DNA from: Microbulbifer pacificus
GTDB taxonomy: Bacteria > Pseudomonadota > Gammaproteobacteria > Pseudomonadales > Cellvibrionaceae
Direction of reading: 5' to 3'
Assembly: GCF_033723955.1 (NCBI RefSeq)
Contig: NZ_CP137555.1
Span: forward strand, 1,709,501 to 1,773,500
Length of the DNA stretch: 64,000 nucleotides
Below the pieces are notes generated by a model that saw only the letters and a program-made list of their open reading frames with translations, was not told the DNA's origin and searched no databases. Below, piece by piece: positions 41,719 through 51,500 of this stretch; the stretch's first letter is position 1, and each line of letters starts with the position of its first letter. The position numbers and the translations under genes were made by a program.

Positions 41719-42663
41719 ATGAAAATTGCATTGGCCGGCCCCGGCGCGTTCGGTATTAAACATCTGGAGGCCATCCGAAATATCGATGGCGTAGAAGTTA
41801 TATCCCTGATCGGACGCGATTTGGACAAGACACAGGCGGTTGCAGATAAATATGGCATCGGCCACATTGGCACCAAACTGGAACAAGCGCTGGCACTGCC
41901 CGAAGTGGATGCGGTGATTCTGTGTACGCCAACACAAATGCACGCGGCCCAGGCCATCCAGTGTATGAAGGCGGGCAAGCATGTCGAAGTTGAAATTCCA
42001 CTCGCGGATAGCTGGGCCGAGGCGGAGGAAGTACTCAAAGTGCAGCGGGAAACCGGTAAGGTGTGTATGGTCGGCCACACTCGCCGTTTCAATCCATCGC
42101 ATCAGTATGTGAATAAAAAACTGCGCGCGGGCGAACTGAGTATCCAGCAGATGGATGTGCAGACCTATTTTTTCCGGCGCACCAATACCAATGCGCTCGG
42201 CGCACCCCGCAGCTGGACCGATCACCTGCTGTGGCATCACGCTGCGCACACGGTGGACCTGTTTGCCTATCAGACCGGTGAAAGAATCGTTGCCGCCAAC
42301 GCCATGCAGGGCCCACGACACCCTGAGCTGGACATCGCCATGGATATGTCTATCCAGATGAAATCTGAATCCGGTGCCCTGTGTACCCTGTCGTTGTCTT
42401 TCAACAACGACGGACCGCTGGGCACCTTCTTCCGCTATATCTGCGATAACGGCACCTACATCGCCCGTTACGACGATCTGGTCAATGGCAAGGAAGAGCC
42501 GATCGACGTGTCCAACGTGGATGTGTCCATGAACGGCATCGAGCTGCAGGACCGCGAGTTTTTTGCGGCCATCCGCGAAGGGCGCGAACCCAATTCAAGT
42601 GTGGCTCAGGTGTTGCCCTGCTATAAGGTGCTCTACCACCTCGAACAGCAGTTGACCGATTGA
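41719..42663 (+). CDS. ligC: 4-carboxy-2-hydroxymuconate-6-semialdehyde dehydrogenase
   Basis: The 314-aa Gfo/Idh/MocA-family enzyme oxidises the cyclic hemiacetal of CHMS to PDC with NADP. The N-terminal Rossmann motif is ALAGPGAFGIKHL, followed by AVILCTPTQMHA near residue 70 and HVEVEIPLADSW near residue 92, where the family's EKP motif is replaced by EIP, as in LigC. HTRRFNPSH and WHHAAHTVDL complete the pattern. It is 71 bases after ligB and precedes an aldo/keto reductase. Confidence 0.94.
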   Translation: MKIALAGPGAFGIKHLEAIRNIDGVEVISLIGRDLDKTQAVADKYGIGHIGTKLEQALALPEVDAVILCTPTQMHAAQAIQCMKAGKHVEVEIPLADSWAEAEEVLKVQRETGKVCMVGHTRRFNPSHQYVNKKLRAGELSIQQMDVQTYFFRRTNTNALGAPRSWTDHLLWHHAAHTVDLFAYQTGERIVAANAMQGPRHPELDIAMDMSIQMKSESGALCTLSLSFNNDGPLGTFFRYICDNGTYIARYDDLVNGKEEPIDVSNVDVSMNGIELQDREFFAAIREGREPNSSVAQVLPCYKVLYHLEQQLTD

Positions 42664-42701
42664 TTCGCAGAAAATCGTATGAACATATAAAGGTAAGCCC
42701 A

Positions 42702-43688
42702 ATGCAGCGTCGCCGCATCTGCAATATTGAAGTGCCAGCCATCGGCCTGGGCTGTATGAATCTGAGCCACGCCTATGGCACGCCACCGGATGCACAGGCG
42801 GCAACGGCGCTGTTGCAGCGCGCGTTCGATATTGGCGTACGCCACTTCGACACCGCGGCACTCTACGGATTCGGCGCCAACGAACGTCTTGTGGGTAAGG
42901 CGCTTAGGTCCCTGCGCAACGATATCCATCTGGCGAGCAAATGCGGTATGACCGGCGTGGATGGCAAGCGGGTGATTGACGGCCGTCCTGAAACACTGTT
43001 GAAAACCCTGGATGAGGCATTGCAGCGGCTGCAGACAGACCATATCGATCTGTATTACCTGCATCGCTGGGATAATAACGTACCCATTGAAGACAGTGTG
43101 GGCGCACTCTCGCGGATGGTGGAGTCGGGCAAGATTGGGGCGATTGGCCTGTCGGAAGTTAGTGCCACGACGCTGCGTAAGGCCCACGCGGTGCACCCCA
43201 TCGCCGCAGTGCAAACGGAATATTCCCTCTGGACACGCAATGCAGAAATCGCGGTGCTGGATGCCTGCCGGGAGCTGGGCGCGGCGTTTGTAGCCTTCTC
43301 TCCGGTAGCGCGGGGCTTTCTCGCAGGCTCCGTGAAGAATCCGGGAAATTTTGCCGACAAGGATATTCGCCGGCAGATGCCGCGATTTCAGTCGCCGCAC
43401 TTCGACAGAAACACGCAGTGGCTGGGGGATATTGCCGCACTGGCGCAGGAGGCCGGGTGCAGTATGGCCCAGCTGGCGCTGGCCTGGCTACTGGCTCAGG
43501 GCGAGTATATTCTACCTATTCCCGGAACCACGTCCCTCGCACACCTGGAGGAAAACCTGGGCGCAGCTTCACTGCGGATTGACAGCGACATTCTGCGGCG
43601 GGCCGGAGAATTGGTAAACCACAACACCGTCAGCGGTGCGCGTTACCCGGCTGCAACTCAGGTGGAAATCGACACCGAGGAATTTTAA
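42702..43688 (+). CDS. Aldo/keto reductase
   Basis: The 328-aa NADPH-dependent enzyme has the AKR signatures: GLGCMNLSHAYG near residue 14, the active-site Asp and Tyr in DTAALYGFGANE near residue 50, the Lys in LASKCGM near residue 78, and DLYYLHRWD near residue 116 (His). The C-terminal PIPGTTSLAHLEENLGA segment binds the cofactor. ATG 42702 follows AAAGGTAAG. It lies 38 bases after ligC in the same orientation, so it may reduce an aldehyde by-product of the lig pathway; the substrate is unknown. Confidence 0.9.
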   Translation: MQRRRICNIEVPAIGLGCMNLSHAYGTPPDAQAATALLQRAFDIGVRHFDTAALYGFGANERLVGKALRSLRNDIHLASKCGMTGVDGKRVIDGRPETLLKTLDEALQRLQTDHIDLYYLHRWDNNVPIEDSVGALSRMVESGKIGAIGLSEVSATTLRKAHAVHPIAAVQTEYSLWTRNAEIAVLDACRELGAAFVAFSPVARGFLAGSVKNPGNFADKDIRRQMPRFQSPHFDRNTQWLGDIAALAQEAGCSMAQLALAWLLAQGEYILPIPGTTSLAHLEENLGAASLRIDSDILRRAGELVNHNTVSGARYPAATQVEIDTEEF

Positions 43689-44158
43689 GTCGTGGTTGTA
43701 CAAATACGCCGCTTGACTTTTGGGTGCCTGCCAGGTCGGGAAAAGTTGTTTGAAAATCAGGCTTTTTCCCCGGTGCTACCGCTGGGAACTTGAGTGCAGG
43801 TCGGCAAAAGACGTCTTTATTCCACCTATTTCTCTGCTGTTCAGCAGCGTTCAGAGTGTTGCCAGGTCCCCTTCTGAATTACTTTCTGTCTTGAGAGAGG
43901 AAATTGAAATTGATACTCAATTCAATGGGAACCTACCAGCCGATCACGCCTCTGTCGCCCCACCAAAGATCAATCGCTTGAATCTTTGGGAGCGAGATAG
44001 AGGAATACGTAAATATTTAACGATGCGGAGCAGCTGGACAGGTATCTGGAGGGTATGAAGAAACATCAGCCAGCTTCATAAACTGGATTTTTTTGTTTCT
44101 TCATCGAATTCCCGTCGACCTCTGAAAGACTAATTGGAACGAATAGATACCAATAAAT
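43689..44158. other. Gap with a possible decayed coding remnant
   Basis: These 470 bases separate the lig operon from the next catabolic cluster. A 112-codon frame (43720-44058) has no recognisable domain. Its last part (EEIEIDTQF, INRLNLWERDRGIRKYL) seems to continue in another frame as NDAEQLDRYLEGMKKHQPAS before a stop near 44080, which would fit a frameshifted relic. A functional gene is not supported. Confidence 0.35.
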
Positions 44159-45016
44159 CTACACAAGCAGACCTTCAGGAAGTGGTAGCTCCTCTTTCAC
44201 AAATAGATCCAACTCAAGCTCTCCCTCACCGGGCACAGTTCTATATCCTCGAAGATCACTGATTCCAGCATTCGCCAGTACTGCTTCATCGATCAGGTGA
44301 TGACCGGTGAACTCACGACTGGGCTTGGTTAATATAATATAAGCGGCATCAGCCATGATTTCCGGAGTTCTGCTACGTGCGATACCTTCTTCTCCAGCGA
44401 CTATATTTTTTACCGCTGCAGTTGCGATCAAGGTCTTCGGCCAAAGAGTATTAAATGCGATACCTTCGTCAATAAACTCTTTGGCCATCGCCATAGAATA
44501 TATGCTCATAGCATACTTGGACATTGCGTATGCCGGATAAGGAGCAAACCACTCTGGCACAAGATCAAGCGGAGGGGCAAGGGTCAGCACGTGCGCATTT
44601 TCAGCCTTCTTGAGATGGGGAATACACGCACGAGAGACCAAATAGGTGCCGCGCGAATTAATCTGATGCATCAGGTCGTATCGTTTGGAATCGGTATCCA
44701 GTGTCGATGTGAGGCTGATTGCGCTTGCGTTATTAATGCAGATATCAATTCCACCAAAATGGGCAGCAGTCTTTTCTACCGCCGCTTCAATCTGGTCTGC
44801 GTCTCGGATATCGCAAATCAGCGGCAATGCTTTTCCGCCTGCGCGTTCTATTTCCTCGGCTGCGGTATAGATTGTTCCAGGGAGCTTTGGGTTCGGCTCT
44901 GCGGTTTTAGCAGCAATTGCGATCGATGCACCATCTCTTGCGGCTCGCTTTGCAATCGCAAGCCCGATACCGCGCGATGCCCCAGAAATAAACAAGGTTT
45001 TACCGGTCAAGGACAT
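44159..45016 (-). CDS. Short-chain dehydrogenase, citronellol-dehydrogenase/HSDL2-like
   Basis: From ATG 45016, preceded by AGGAGG, the protein is 285 aa. It has the classical SDR motif TLFISGASRGIGLAIA at the N terminus, DICINNASAI near residue 89, and a YAMSKYAMS active-site Tyr-x-x-x-Lys near residue 161. The AAKTAEPNPKLPGTIYTAAE stretch near residue 36 is characteristic of AtuB/HSDL2-type SDRs that act on long branched or terpenoid alcohols and acyl substrates. It is downstream of the LLM flavoenzyme gene (81-base gap) on the same strand and probably co-transcribed with it. Confidence 0.88.
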   Translation of the reverse strand: MSLTGKTLFISGASRGIGLAIAKRAARDGASIAIAAKTAEPNPKLPGTIYTAAEEIERAGGKALPLICDIRDADQIEAAVEKTAAHFGGIDICINNASAISLTSTLDTDSKRYDLMHQINSRGTYLVSRACIPHLKKAENAHVLTLAPPLDLVPEWFAPYPAYAMSKYAMSIYSMAMAKEFIDEGIAFNTLWPKTLIATAAVKNIVAGEEGIARSRTPEIMADAAYIILTKPSREFTGHHLIDEAVLANAGISDLRGYRTVPGEGELELDLFVKEELPLPEGLLV

Positions 45017-45097
45017 AGTACGCCTCCTGATAATGTACGACTGTATTAAAAGGCGATGCTTGAACGAGTTCAAACATTCGCCAAGTCAATTTATGAG

Positions 45098-46267
45098 TTA
45101 CGCGGGTTCAGGAACCCCAAGCTTGGCTTTTTGAAGGATCGGAATCACCTGGCTCCAGAGCTCGTAGTTTTTCGCCAATTGCGCCTCATCCATCGTCGGC
45201 GGGTGGTACGCCATGATATTGCCTGCCCCGAGTCGCTCACATTGATCGATAATCTGTTCTGCCACGTTCGCTGGCGTACCAAAAATGAACTCATCTTCGG
45301 AAACATCCAATCCACCTTTGGCATTCAGTGTTGGCTTGTCAACGGAAACAGAATTCGATTGGCTTTCTACTTCATGTGGTACAGCGGCAGCATCCATGAC
45401 GCCACTTTGCTTAACCGAATCAGCCGGTTCAGCTTCGATTTCCTGCCCTCGGCTCAGTCTGTCATAAACTGTCTGGAAGGTCTGCGCCATACGCTCCTGG
45501 TTAGCGACTTGAAATTCAGCGTGAAGCGCTTCCGCCTCGGATTGACTTGGCCACAGCATAATCTGACGTCTAATGCCAATATCATCCACACCGACATCCC
45601 GGCCAAGATTCGCAGCTTCATCCCGATAGGCGTCAAACGCCTCACCGGCCGCCCGAACAGATTGGAACCCGGTACAAACTTTGAAATTGCGATGCGCAGC
45701 GTCGCGGCAGGAGGTGTCGGAATAAATTGTCACCCAATGACGGCGACGCGATTCCTTGCGGGGAGGCGGCATGATTGTTACTTCATCAAAATTGTAATAC
45801 TTCCCATTCATCGAAATCTTCGTTTCAGTTGATGCCATCTGGAGGAAATCAAGAATCTCCTTATACCGCGGGCGAATTTGATCAATTGGCATATCAATGA
45901 AGAAAAACTCTGGAGGCACGCCGCTAGATACCCCAATCTCGAGGCGACCACTCGTGATGTAATCCAGCATCGAAATTTCTTCGGCCAGGCGCCACGGCTG
46001 ATGGAACGGTAGTACGTTACCCATGACGCCGATCTTCATGTGTTTCGTTCTGGCGGCAAGCGCTGCAACCAAAAGATTCGGGCATGGACTCATCGAGTTG
46101 ATAAAATGATGCTCGCTGAAAAACACGCCTTCAAAGCCTACCGACTCGAGGCTGGCAAGCAAGTTGAGATTGTTATCGAAGGTTTTTTGAACCAGATTTT
46201 GGTTGTAGTAATCCGGAAGCGCCTTGCCCGGAACCTGATTGAACTCAAAACTCCATACTTTAATCAT
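45098..46267 (-). CDS. LLM class flavin-dependent monooxygenase
   Basis: The 389-aa protein belongs to the luciferase-like family: GFEGVFFSEHHF near residue 46, GVMGNVLPFHQPWRLAEE near residue 85, and LEIGVSSGVPPEF near residue 114. An extra hydrophilic segment of about 45 residues (EIEAEPADSVKQSG through LNAKGGLDV, about residues 285-330) precedes FGTPANVAEQI and is not typical. Such enzymes use FMNH2 from a separate reductase, and a flavin reductase with the same putative operator lies at 57326. ATG 46267 follows GAGGGCG; the frame is open 49 codons further upstream, without homology. Confidence 0.87.
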   Translation of the reverse strand: MIKVWSFEFNQVPGKALPDYYNQNLVQKTFDNNLNLLASLESVGFEGVFFSEHHFINSMSPCPNLLVAALAARTKHMKIGVMGNVLPFHQPWRLAEEISMLDYITSGRLEIGVSSGVPPEFFFIDMPIDQIRPRYKEILDFLQMASTETKISMNGKYYNFDEVTIMPPPRKESRRRHWVTIYSDTSCRDAAHRNFKVCTGFQSVRAAGEAFDAYRDEAANLGRDVGVDDIGIRRQIMLWPSQSEAEALHAEFQVANQERMAQTFQTVYDRLSRGQEIEAEPADSVKQSGVMDAAAVPHEVESQSNSVSVDKPTLNAKGGLDVSEDEFIFGTPANVAEQIIDQCERLGAGNIMAYHPPTMDEAQLAKNYELWSQVIPILQKAKLGVPEPA

Positions 46268-46295
46268 GCTGTCGCCCTCGTGAAATTTTGAACGA

Positions 46296-46305
46296 TGATA
46301 TATCA
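46296..46305. promoter_or_regulatory. Operator-like site 1, TGATATATCA (LLM gene)
   Basis: The perfect palindrome TGATATATCA, in the context GATGATATATCAGATGG, lies 28 bases before the LLM start. It is one of five related sites, all in promoter regions of the 44-60 kb gene set. Confidence 0.65.
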
Positions 46306-46390
46306 GATGGTTTTTTCTGTCACCATTTGATCGCTTCCATGGGCTATTTTCGGTCAATTTACCCATCGTTGACGCAGAGCCCCTGTTTGC

Positions 46391-46400
46391 TAATATATCA
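46391..46400. promoter_or_regulatory. Operator-like site 2, TAATATATCA
   Basis: One mismatch from the TGATATATCA consensus, 95 bases from site 1, in the region shared by the LLM gene (leftward) and the sulfatase-like gene (rightward). Confidence 0.55.
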
Positions 46401-46571
46401 GGCGTGATATTCACGATTGTATAGATCCATGGCAGCTGGATAATTAATAGCCAGTTTCATTTTGACTTGTACCAGTCAGCACAGAATGCAACTGCGCGCA
46501 TGGTATGCTGCCAATAGCGATTCTCCGCCAAGAGCGAGACTTCACAACTTACCAACCAATAATGAAAACAT

Positions 46572-48296
46572 ATGGTCCGTTGCACTTTCCCTAAGTTCCT
46601 ATCAATAGCTGCGGGTGCAGCCTTGCTTGCCTGTGGCGCAGGATGTGATGCCCCGAATGAAATACAACCTGAGATTTTCCAACCCCAAAAATCAGCAGAA
46701 GAGGTAAAAAACAAACCAAATATACTGGTGATCGTGGCGGACGATTTGGGCTTTACCGACTTGGGTAGTTTTGGGGGAGAGATATCTACCCCGACGCTGG
46801 ATGAACTTGCTAACTCCGGCACGAGATTTTCACAATTTCACGCCGGACCGATGTGTTCGGTTACACGAGCCATGCTACTTACCGGAGTAGATAACCATAT
46901 TGTTGGCCTCGGTGCATTTAACCAGGCAACGGTCGCTCGGAACCAAAAAGGGCTGGCCGGTTATGAAGGTTATTTGAACAAGAGTGCCGCCAGCATGAGC
47001 GAAATATTTAGTTCTGCTGGCTACAATACTTATATTGCCGGTAAATGGCATCTTGGCACTTCTGTAGAAAATAGCCCGCCTGCACATAAGTTCACGCGTT
47101 CTTTCGTTTTAACCGATGGTGGTGCTGGACAGTTTAACGCATTACCTGCTGAGCCCTTTTCTAGACGAGCAGGTTTTAGAGAAGATGGCATTGCTGTAGA
47201 TCTTCCCGACGATTTTTATTCGAGTGATTTTTATGCGGAAAAAATGATCGAGTATATAAAGCTGGATCTAGAAGAAAATCGCCCATTCTTAGGTTACCTA
47301 GCATACACCGCGCCCCATTGGCCGCTACAAGCAAAGCAGGAAACGATTAAAAAATATGAACATCAATATCTAGAAGGTTACGATAGGATCGCAGCTTCGC
47401 GTAGGGACCGCGCTTTAAGGCTTGGGATAATCGAGAAAGATGCGCAGCCCGCGCCATATCATGGTGATGAAATTGTTCCTTGGTCTGCACTGTCGGATCA
47501 GGAAAAACGTTACGAAGCAAAACGTATGGCTGTTTATGCGGCCATGATAGATGACCTTGATTTCGCCACATCTAAAGTGATCAACTTTCTTAAGGATATT
47601 GGGCAACTAGATAATACTATTGTCGTATTTTTATCTGATAACGGCGCAGAAGGGCATACGGTTGACACCATAGTCCCTTTGGTTAGGTTGTTTACGCTAT
47701 TTGGTGAAGAATGTTGCGATAATAGCTATGAAAACATTGGCAATGCTGATTCTTTTATAGGATTAGGGCCAATGTGGGCACAGGCAAGTATCGGCGCACA
47801 TAGATTGTATAAAGGGTTTCCAACACAAGGGGGAGTCATAGCCCCCGCATTTATCTATTACCCTAGGTTGAAAGGACCTACAATTTACCACGCACCTCTT
47901 TCAGTAAAAGATATTTTGCCAACATTAATGGAATTGGCTGGCATTCAGGACCATGGGGCCGAATTTGATGGGCGGCCGGTACATCCAATAGAGGGCAGGT
48001 CATTCGTATCCAATTTATCTTCTCATTCAGAAACTAACGACAATGAATTCACGATGGGATGGGAAGTTTTTGGTAAACAAGCAATCAGAGTCGGTGACTG
48101 GAAGCTAGTCAAACTTCCTGATCCATATGGTGATGACGAGTGGCAATTGTTCGACCTTCAGTCAGATCCTGCGGAAATGGAGGATCTTTCAGAGCGCTAC
48201 CCAGAAAAACTATCGAGCATGAAGGTTTCCTGGGAAAAATATCAACAAAGCTCTAATATTATCCTTCCGGAGGGGCCATGGTGGCTTGAATACTAG
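46572..48296 (+). CDS. Sulfatase-family lipoprotein with altered active-site motif
   Basis: The 574-aa protein has a lipoprotein-like signal (hydrophobic stretch SIAAGAALLAC with Cys21 as likely lipidation site, Cys25 as alternative). It then shows the sulfatase domain: NILVIVADDLGFTDLG near residue 50 with the metal-binding Asp pair, YNTYIAGKWHLG near residue 153, and FLSDNGAEG near residue 354. The maturation motif, normally C-x-P-x-R, reads Cys95-Ser-Val-Thr-Arg (46854-46868), so the Pro is lost. Homology otherwise follows arylsulfatases (TRAMLLTGVDNH). The gene is much more AT-rich than its neighbours and interrupts the surrounding regulon, suggesting acquisition. Confidence 0.85.
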   Translation: MVRCTFPKFLSIAAGAALLACGAGCDAPNEIQPEIFQPQKSAEEVKNKPNILVIVADDLGFTDLGSFGGEISTPTLDELANSGTRFSQFHAGPMCSVTRAMLLTGVDNHIVGLGAFNQATVARNQKGLAGYEGYLNKSAASMSEIFSSAGYNTYIAGKWHLGTSVENSPPAHKFTRSFVLTDGGAGQFNALPAEPFSRRAGFREDGIAVDLPDDFYSSDFYAEKMIEYIKLDLEENRPFLGYLAYTAPHWPLQAKQETIKKYEHQYLEGYDRIAASRRDRALRLGIIEKDAQPAPYHGDEIVPWSALSDQEKRYEAKRMAVYAAMIDDLDFATSKVINFLKDIGQLDNTIVVFLSDNGAEGHTVDTIVPLVRLFTLFGEECCDNSYENIGNADSFIGLGPMWAQASIGAHRLYKGFPTQGGVIAPAFIYYPRLKGPTIYHAPLSVKDILPTLMELAGIQDHGAEFDGRPVHPIEGRSFVSNLSSHSETNDNEFTMGWEVFGKQAIRVGDWKLVKLPDPYGDDEWQLFDLQSDPAEMEDLSERYPEKLSSMKVSWEKYQQSSNIILPEGPWWLEY

Positions 48297-48598
48297 CAGC
48301 TAGTTTATAGCGGCCGGCTATGCATAATCTGTATAACAACAAGACTTCAATTGTCTTTTTGCGCGCAGAGCCGCCAATACTATTTATTCTGATGGCCTTG
48401 GGGTACCCCATGAAGATCTCGATTACATCGAGTGCTCCGACCACTTTCGAGCCGGAGGTGGGATTTGATGATGGATATTACTGAATTATATATCGATTAG
48501 ACGCGGATCTATCAGTTCTAATAAGTGCTGTGAAACTTATATCGCAATAAGATTAGAAGCTACATTCCCTGTAGCTTCAATGTTGAACGACGTTGTAA
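48297..48598. other. Convergent gap after sulfatase-like gene
   Basis: About 300 AT-rich bases between convergent genes with no supported gene. A TTATATATCGATTA stretch near 48485 faintly recalls the operator motif but matches poorly. A weak GCTACATTCCCTGTAGCTTC hairpin (about 48558-48577) may help terminate the leftward operon. Confidence 0.4.
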
Positions 48599-51500
48599 TT
48601 AAACCGATCTCGCTATAGCAATAATTTCTGGCGTCGGCCTTCCTTCGTAATTCTCAATCGCATCCCGAACCTGACTCTCATACGCGGCCGTTGCCCGATC
48701 TTTAACATGGCCATATCCACGTACTTCTTGTGCCATTTCTGCTATTCGGGTGGCAGCATCAAGCTTTCCTTTTGATAGTTTAGCGATCAGACGTTCTATC
48801 AGGCTTTCGTAATCCCGTATTAGGCGCCGCTCGGTCTTGCGCTCAAGGGTGTATCCGAAAGGATCCATAACTGTTCCCCGAAGACGACGTCCTTTTGCCA
48901 GCAATCGAAACGCCGACATCATCCAGCTACCGTAGCTGCGCTTGCGCAAATGACCGGTCGCCTTATCACGATTGGCTAACATTGGTGGAGCCAAATGGAA
49001 GCTAATTTCGATTGGCCCGTCGAAGGTATTCTTGATGTCCTCCATAAATCTGCCGTCGGTATAGAGCCTGGCGACTTCGTATTCATCCTTGTATGCCATC
49101 AACCGAAACAAACTCTTGGCCACGGCAATCGAGAAGCTGCCGTCTCCGCCAACTTGGGCTTCCGCATCCGCCGCACGCTGTACTGTTGCCCGGAAACGTT
49201 TGGCATACTTTTCATCTTGGTAGTCCGTCAGGAATTCAGCGCGACGCTCTATAATTTCATCGACACTGATCTCCTCCGTATCCTCTCTCACACCGGCTTC
49301 CTGCAGCACCGCCTGTGGGTCGACGGCAAGCTGTCGTCCCAAAGTAAATGCAGCCAGGTTCATTTCCACAGCCGTATTATTTAGCGCAACTGCCTCTTTG
49401 AATGCGCTCAGTTCAAGCTGAAGCCAGCCCTTCTGCCATGCGAAACCCAGCATCATCAGGTTCGACGCAATTGCGTTGCCAAGCATGCGCTCGGCGATGC
49501 GAGTGAATGGGTAAATTGCAAAGTTTTCCTCGCCGGCGCGCAGTTTCATACGCTCTGTCAAAACATCTGCGTCCGGCATGGCGTTTCGGTTTTGCGTAAA
49601 ATCACCGGTAATTGAAACGTCACCATTGGCTACGACACGGGTCTGATCCCTCTGAATGGCTGCCATTACGTCACGGCTATTACCCACAACCTCATCGCAG
49701 GCAATGACAAGGGTGGCTTCACCAGCCGGGATGCGAAGCGCGTTTATTGGCTCACTGGAGACGTGGACATGACTTACCACCGCGCCTCCTTTCTGCGCCA
49801 GGCCTACCTGATCGAGAATTCCGACTTGCTTTCCGGTGATGTGCGCGGCCATTGAAATCAAGGCACCGATCGTGACAACCCCTGTGCCACCAACCCCGGC
49901 GACAACAATTCGCTCATGCGCACTATTCTGGCTATCAGGCAGGGCAATGGCCACTTCACTAAAGAGTCTACTGCGATCAGTTTGGCTACGTTTAAGCGTT
50001 CCACCTTTGACGCTCACAAAGCTGGGACAGAATCCTGTCGTGCAGCTGTAGTCCATGTTACAGGTCGACTGATTAACCCGGCGCTTGGTTCCCAGCTCCG
50101 TCTCTATCGGCTCGATAGACAAGCAATTAGACTTCGCGGAACAATCCCCGCAGCCCTCACAGACCAGCTCATTGATAAACACGCGGGTATCAGGCGTGGC
50201 GATCTTGCCTCGCTTGCGCAGCCTGCGCTTCTCTGTCGCACAAACTTGTTCGTAGATGATTACGCTAACCCCGGAGCGTTCTCTCAACTCGCGCTGTAAA
50301 GCCTCGAAATCATCTCGATGCTCCACTCTTTCGACCCTGGACCGAACTGGATCTGCCGCTCCGTAGCGCTCAGGCTCATCTGTAGAAAGAATGACACTAT
50401 CTACTCCTTCGGCGCGAACCTGATCAACAAGTTGCGAGACCGAAAGCTCGCCATCCACAGCCTGCCCCCCGGTCATGGCGACGGCGGAGTTGTAGAGTAG
50501 TTTGAACGTTATATTTACGTTTGCGGCCACGGCCTGGCGGATTGCGAGAAGGCCCGAGTGAAAATAAGTACCATCACCCATATTCGCGAAAATATGCTTT
50601 TCGTCCGTGAATGGTGCGAGCCCAACCCAATGGATGCCTTCACCTCCCATCTGGGCAAAACTGCCGTGGAACGGCCGGTTGTACGCAGCCAGACCATGAC
50701 AACCGATACCAGCCAAGGCGCGACTGCCCTCAGGTACAACCGTCGATCTATTGTGGGGGCAACCAGAGCAGAAAAAGGGCTTGCGTACCACCGGTGCAAT
50801 CGCCAACTCTGCCATCGTGTGTAACGCCGATTCGGCCGACTCGGCGCGTTGTGCCAGACTCTCATTAGCAAGCTGGGTTGCAATCACACCGCCTACGATA
50901 GCAGCGATGGCTTCCGGCGTAATATCTGCAGTTTCTGGCAGAAGACTCTCGCCATCCTCTCCATATTTACCCCATACCACCGGCCTGGTCTGCTCAGTAT
51001 AAAGAATGCTCTTGATCTGGTTCTCAATGAACGCTCCTTTTTCCTCGACCACAAGGACAGTATCCAGGTCACGGGCAAAATTCTTGAGCCCCTCTGGCTC
51101 AAGCGGCCAGACCAATGCCGGCTTATACAGTGCAATCCCAAGCTCAGCCAACCGTCCTTCGTCCAGCCCCAATAATCGGAAGGCTTCAAGCAGGTCCAGC
51201 CAGCTTTTGCCAGCCGCCACCAGGCCGATTCGCGAGTCCTGATTTTTGAGGACGACCCGGTCCAGCTTGTTGGCGCGAACATAGGCGGCAACGGCAGGGA
51301 GTCTGAACTTGATCTGCCGAGTCTCCTGTTCCAGAGGAGTTTCGGGCCAGCGATTATGGAGCCCAATGTCCGGAACGACGATGTCAGGTAATACTGGCTG
51401 ATCATCCAGCTCGTCAGTATCGATAGCACGGGTAGAGTCGGCCACCTCAGTGATGATTTTGAGTGCGGCATAGGAGCCCGTGTGGCGGGACATCGCAAAA

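Noticed and set aside
46854..46868. Treating the sulfatase-like gene as a standard active arylsulfatase
   Set aside because: The maturation motif lacks the expected Pro, so activity cannot be assumed.
48481..48494. Sixth operator-like site (TTATATATCG)
   Set aside because: Matches the core poorly and lies between convergent gene ends, not in a promoter.
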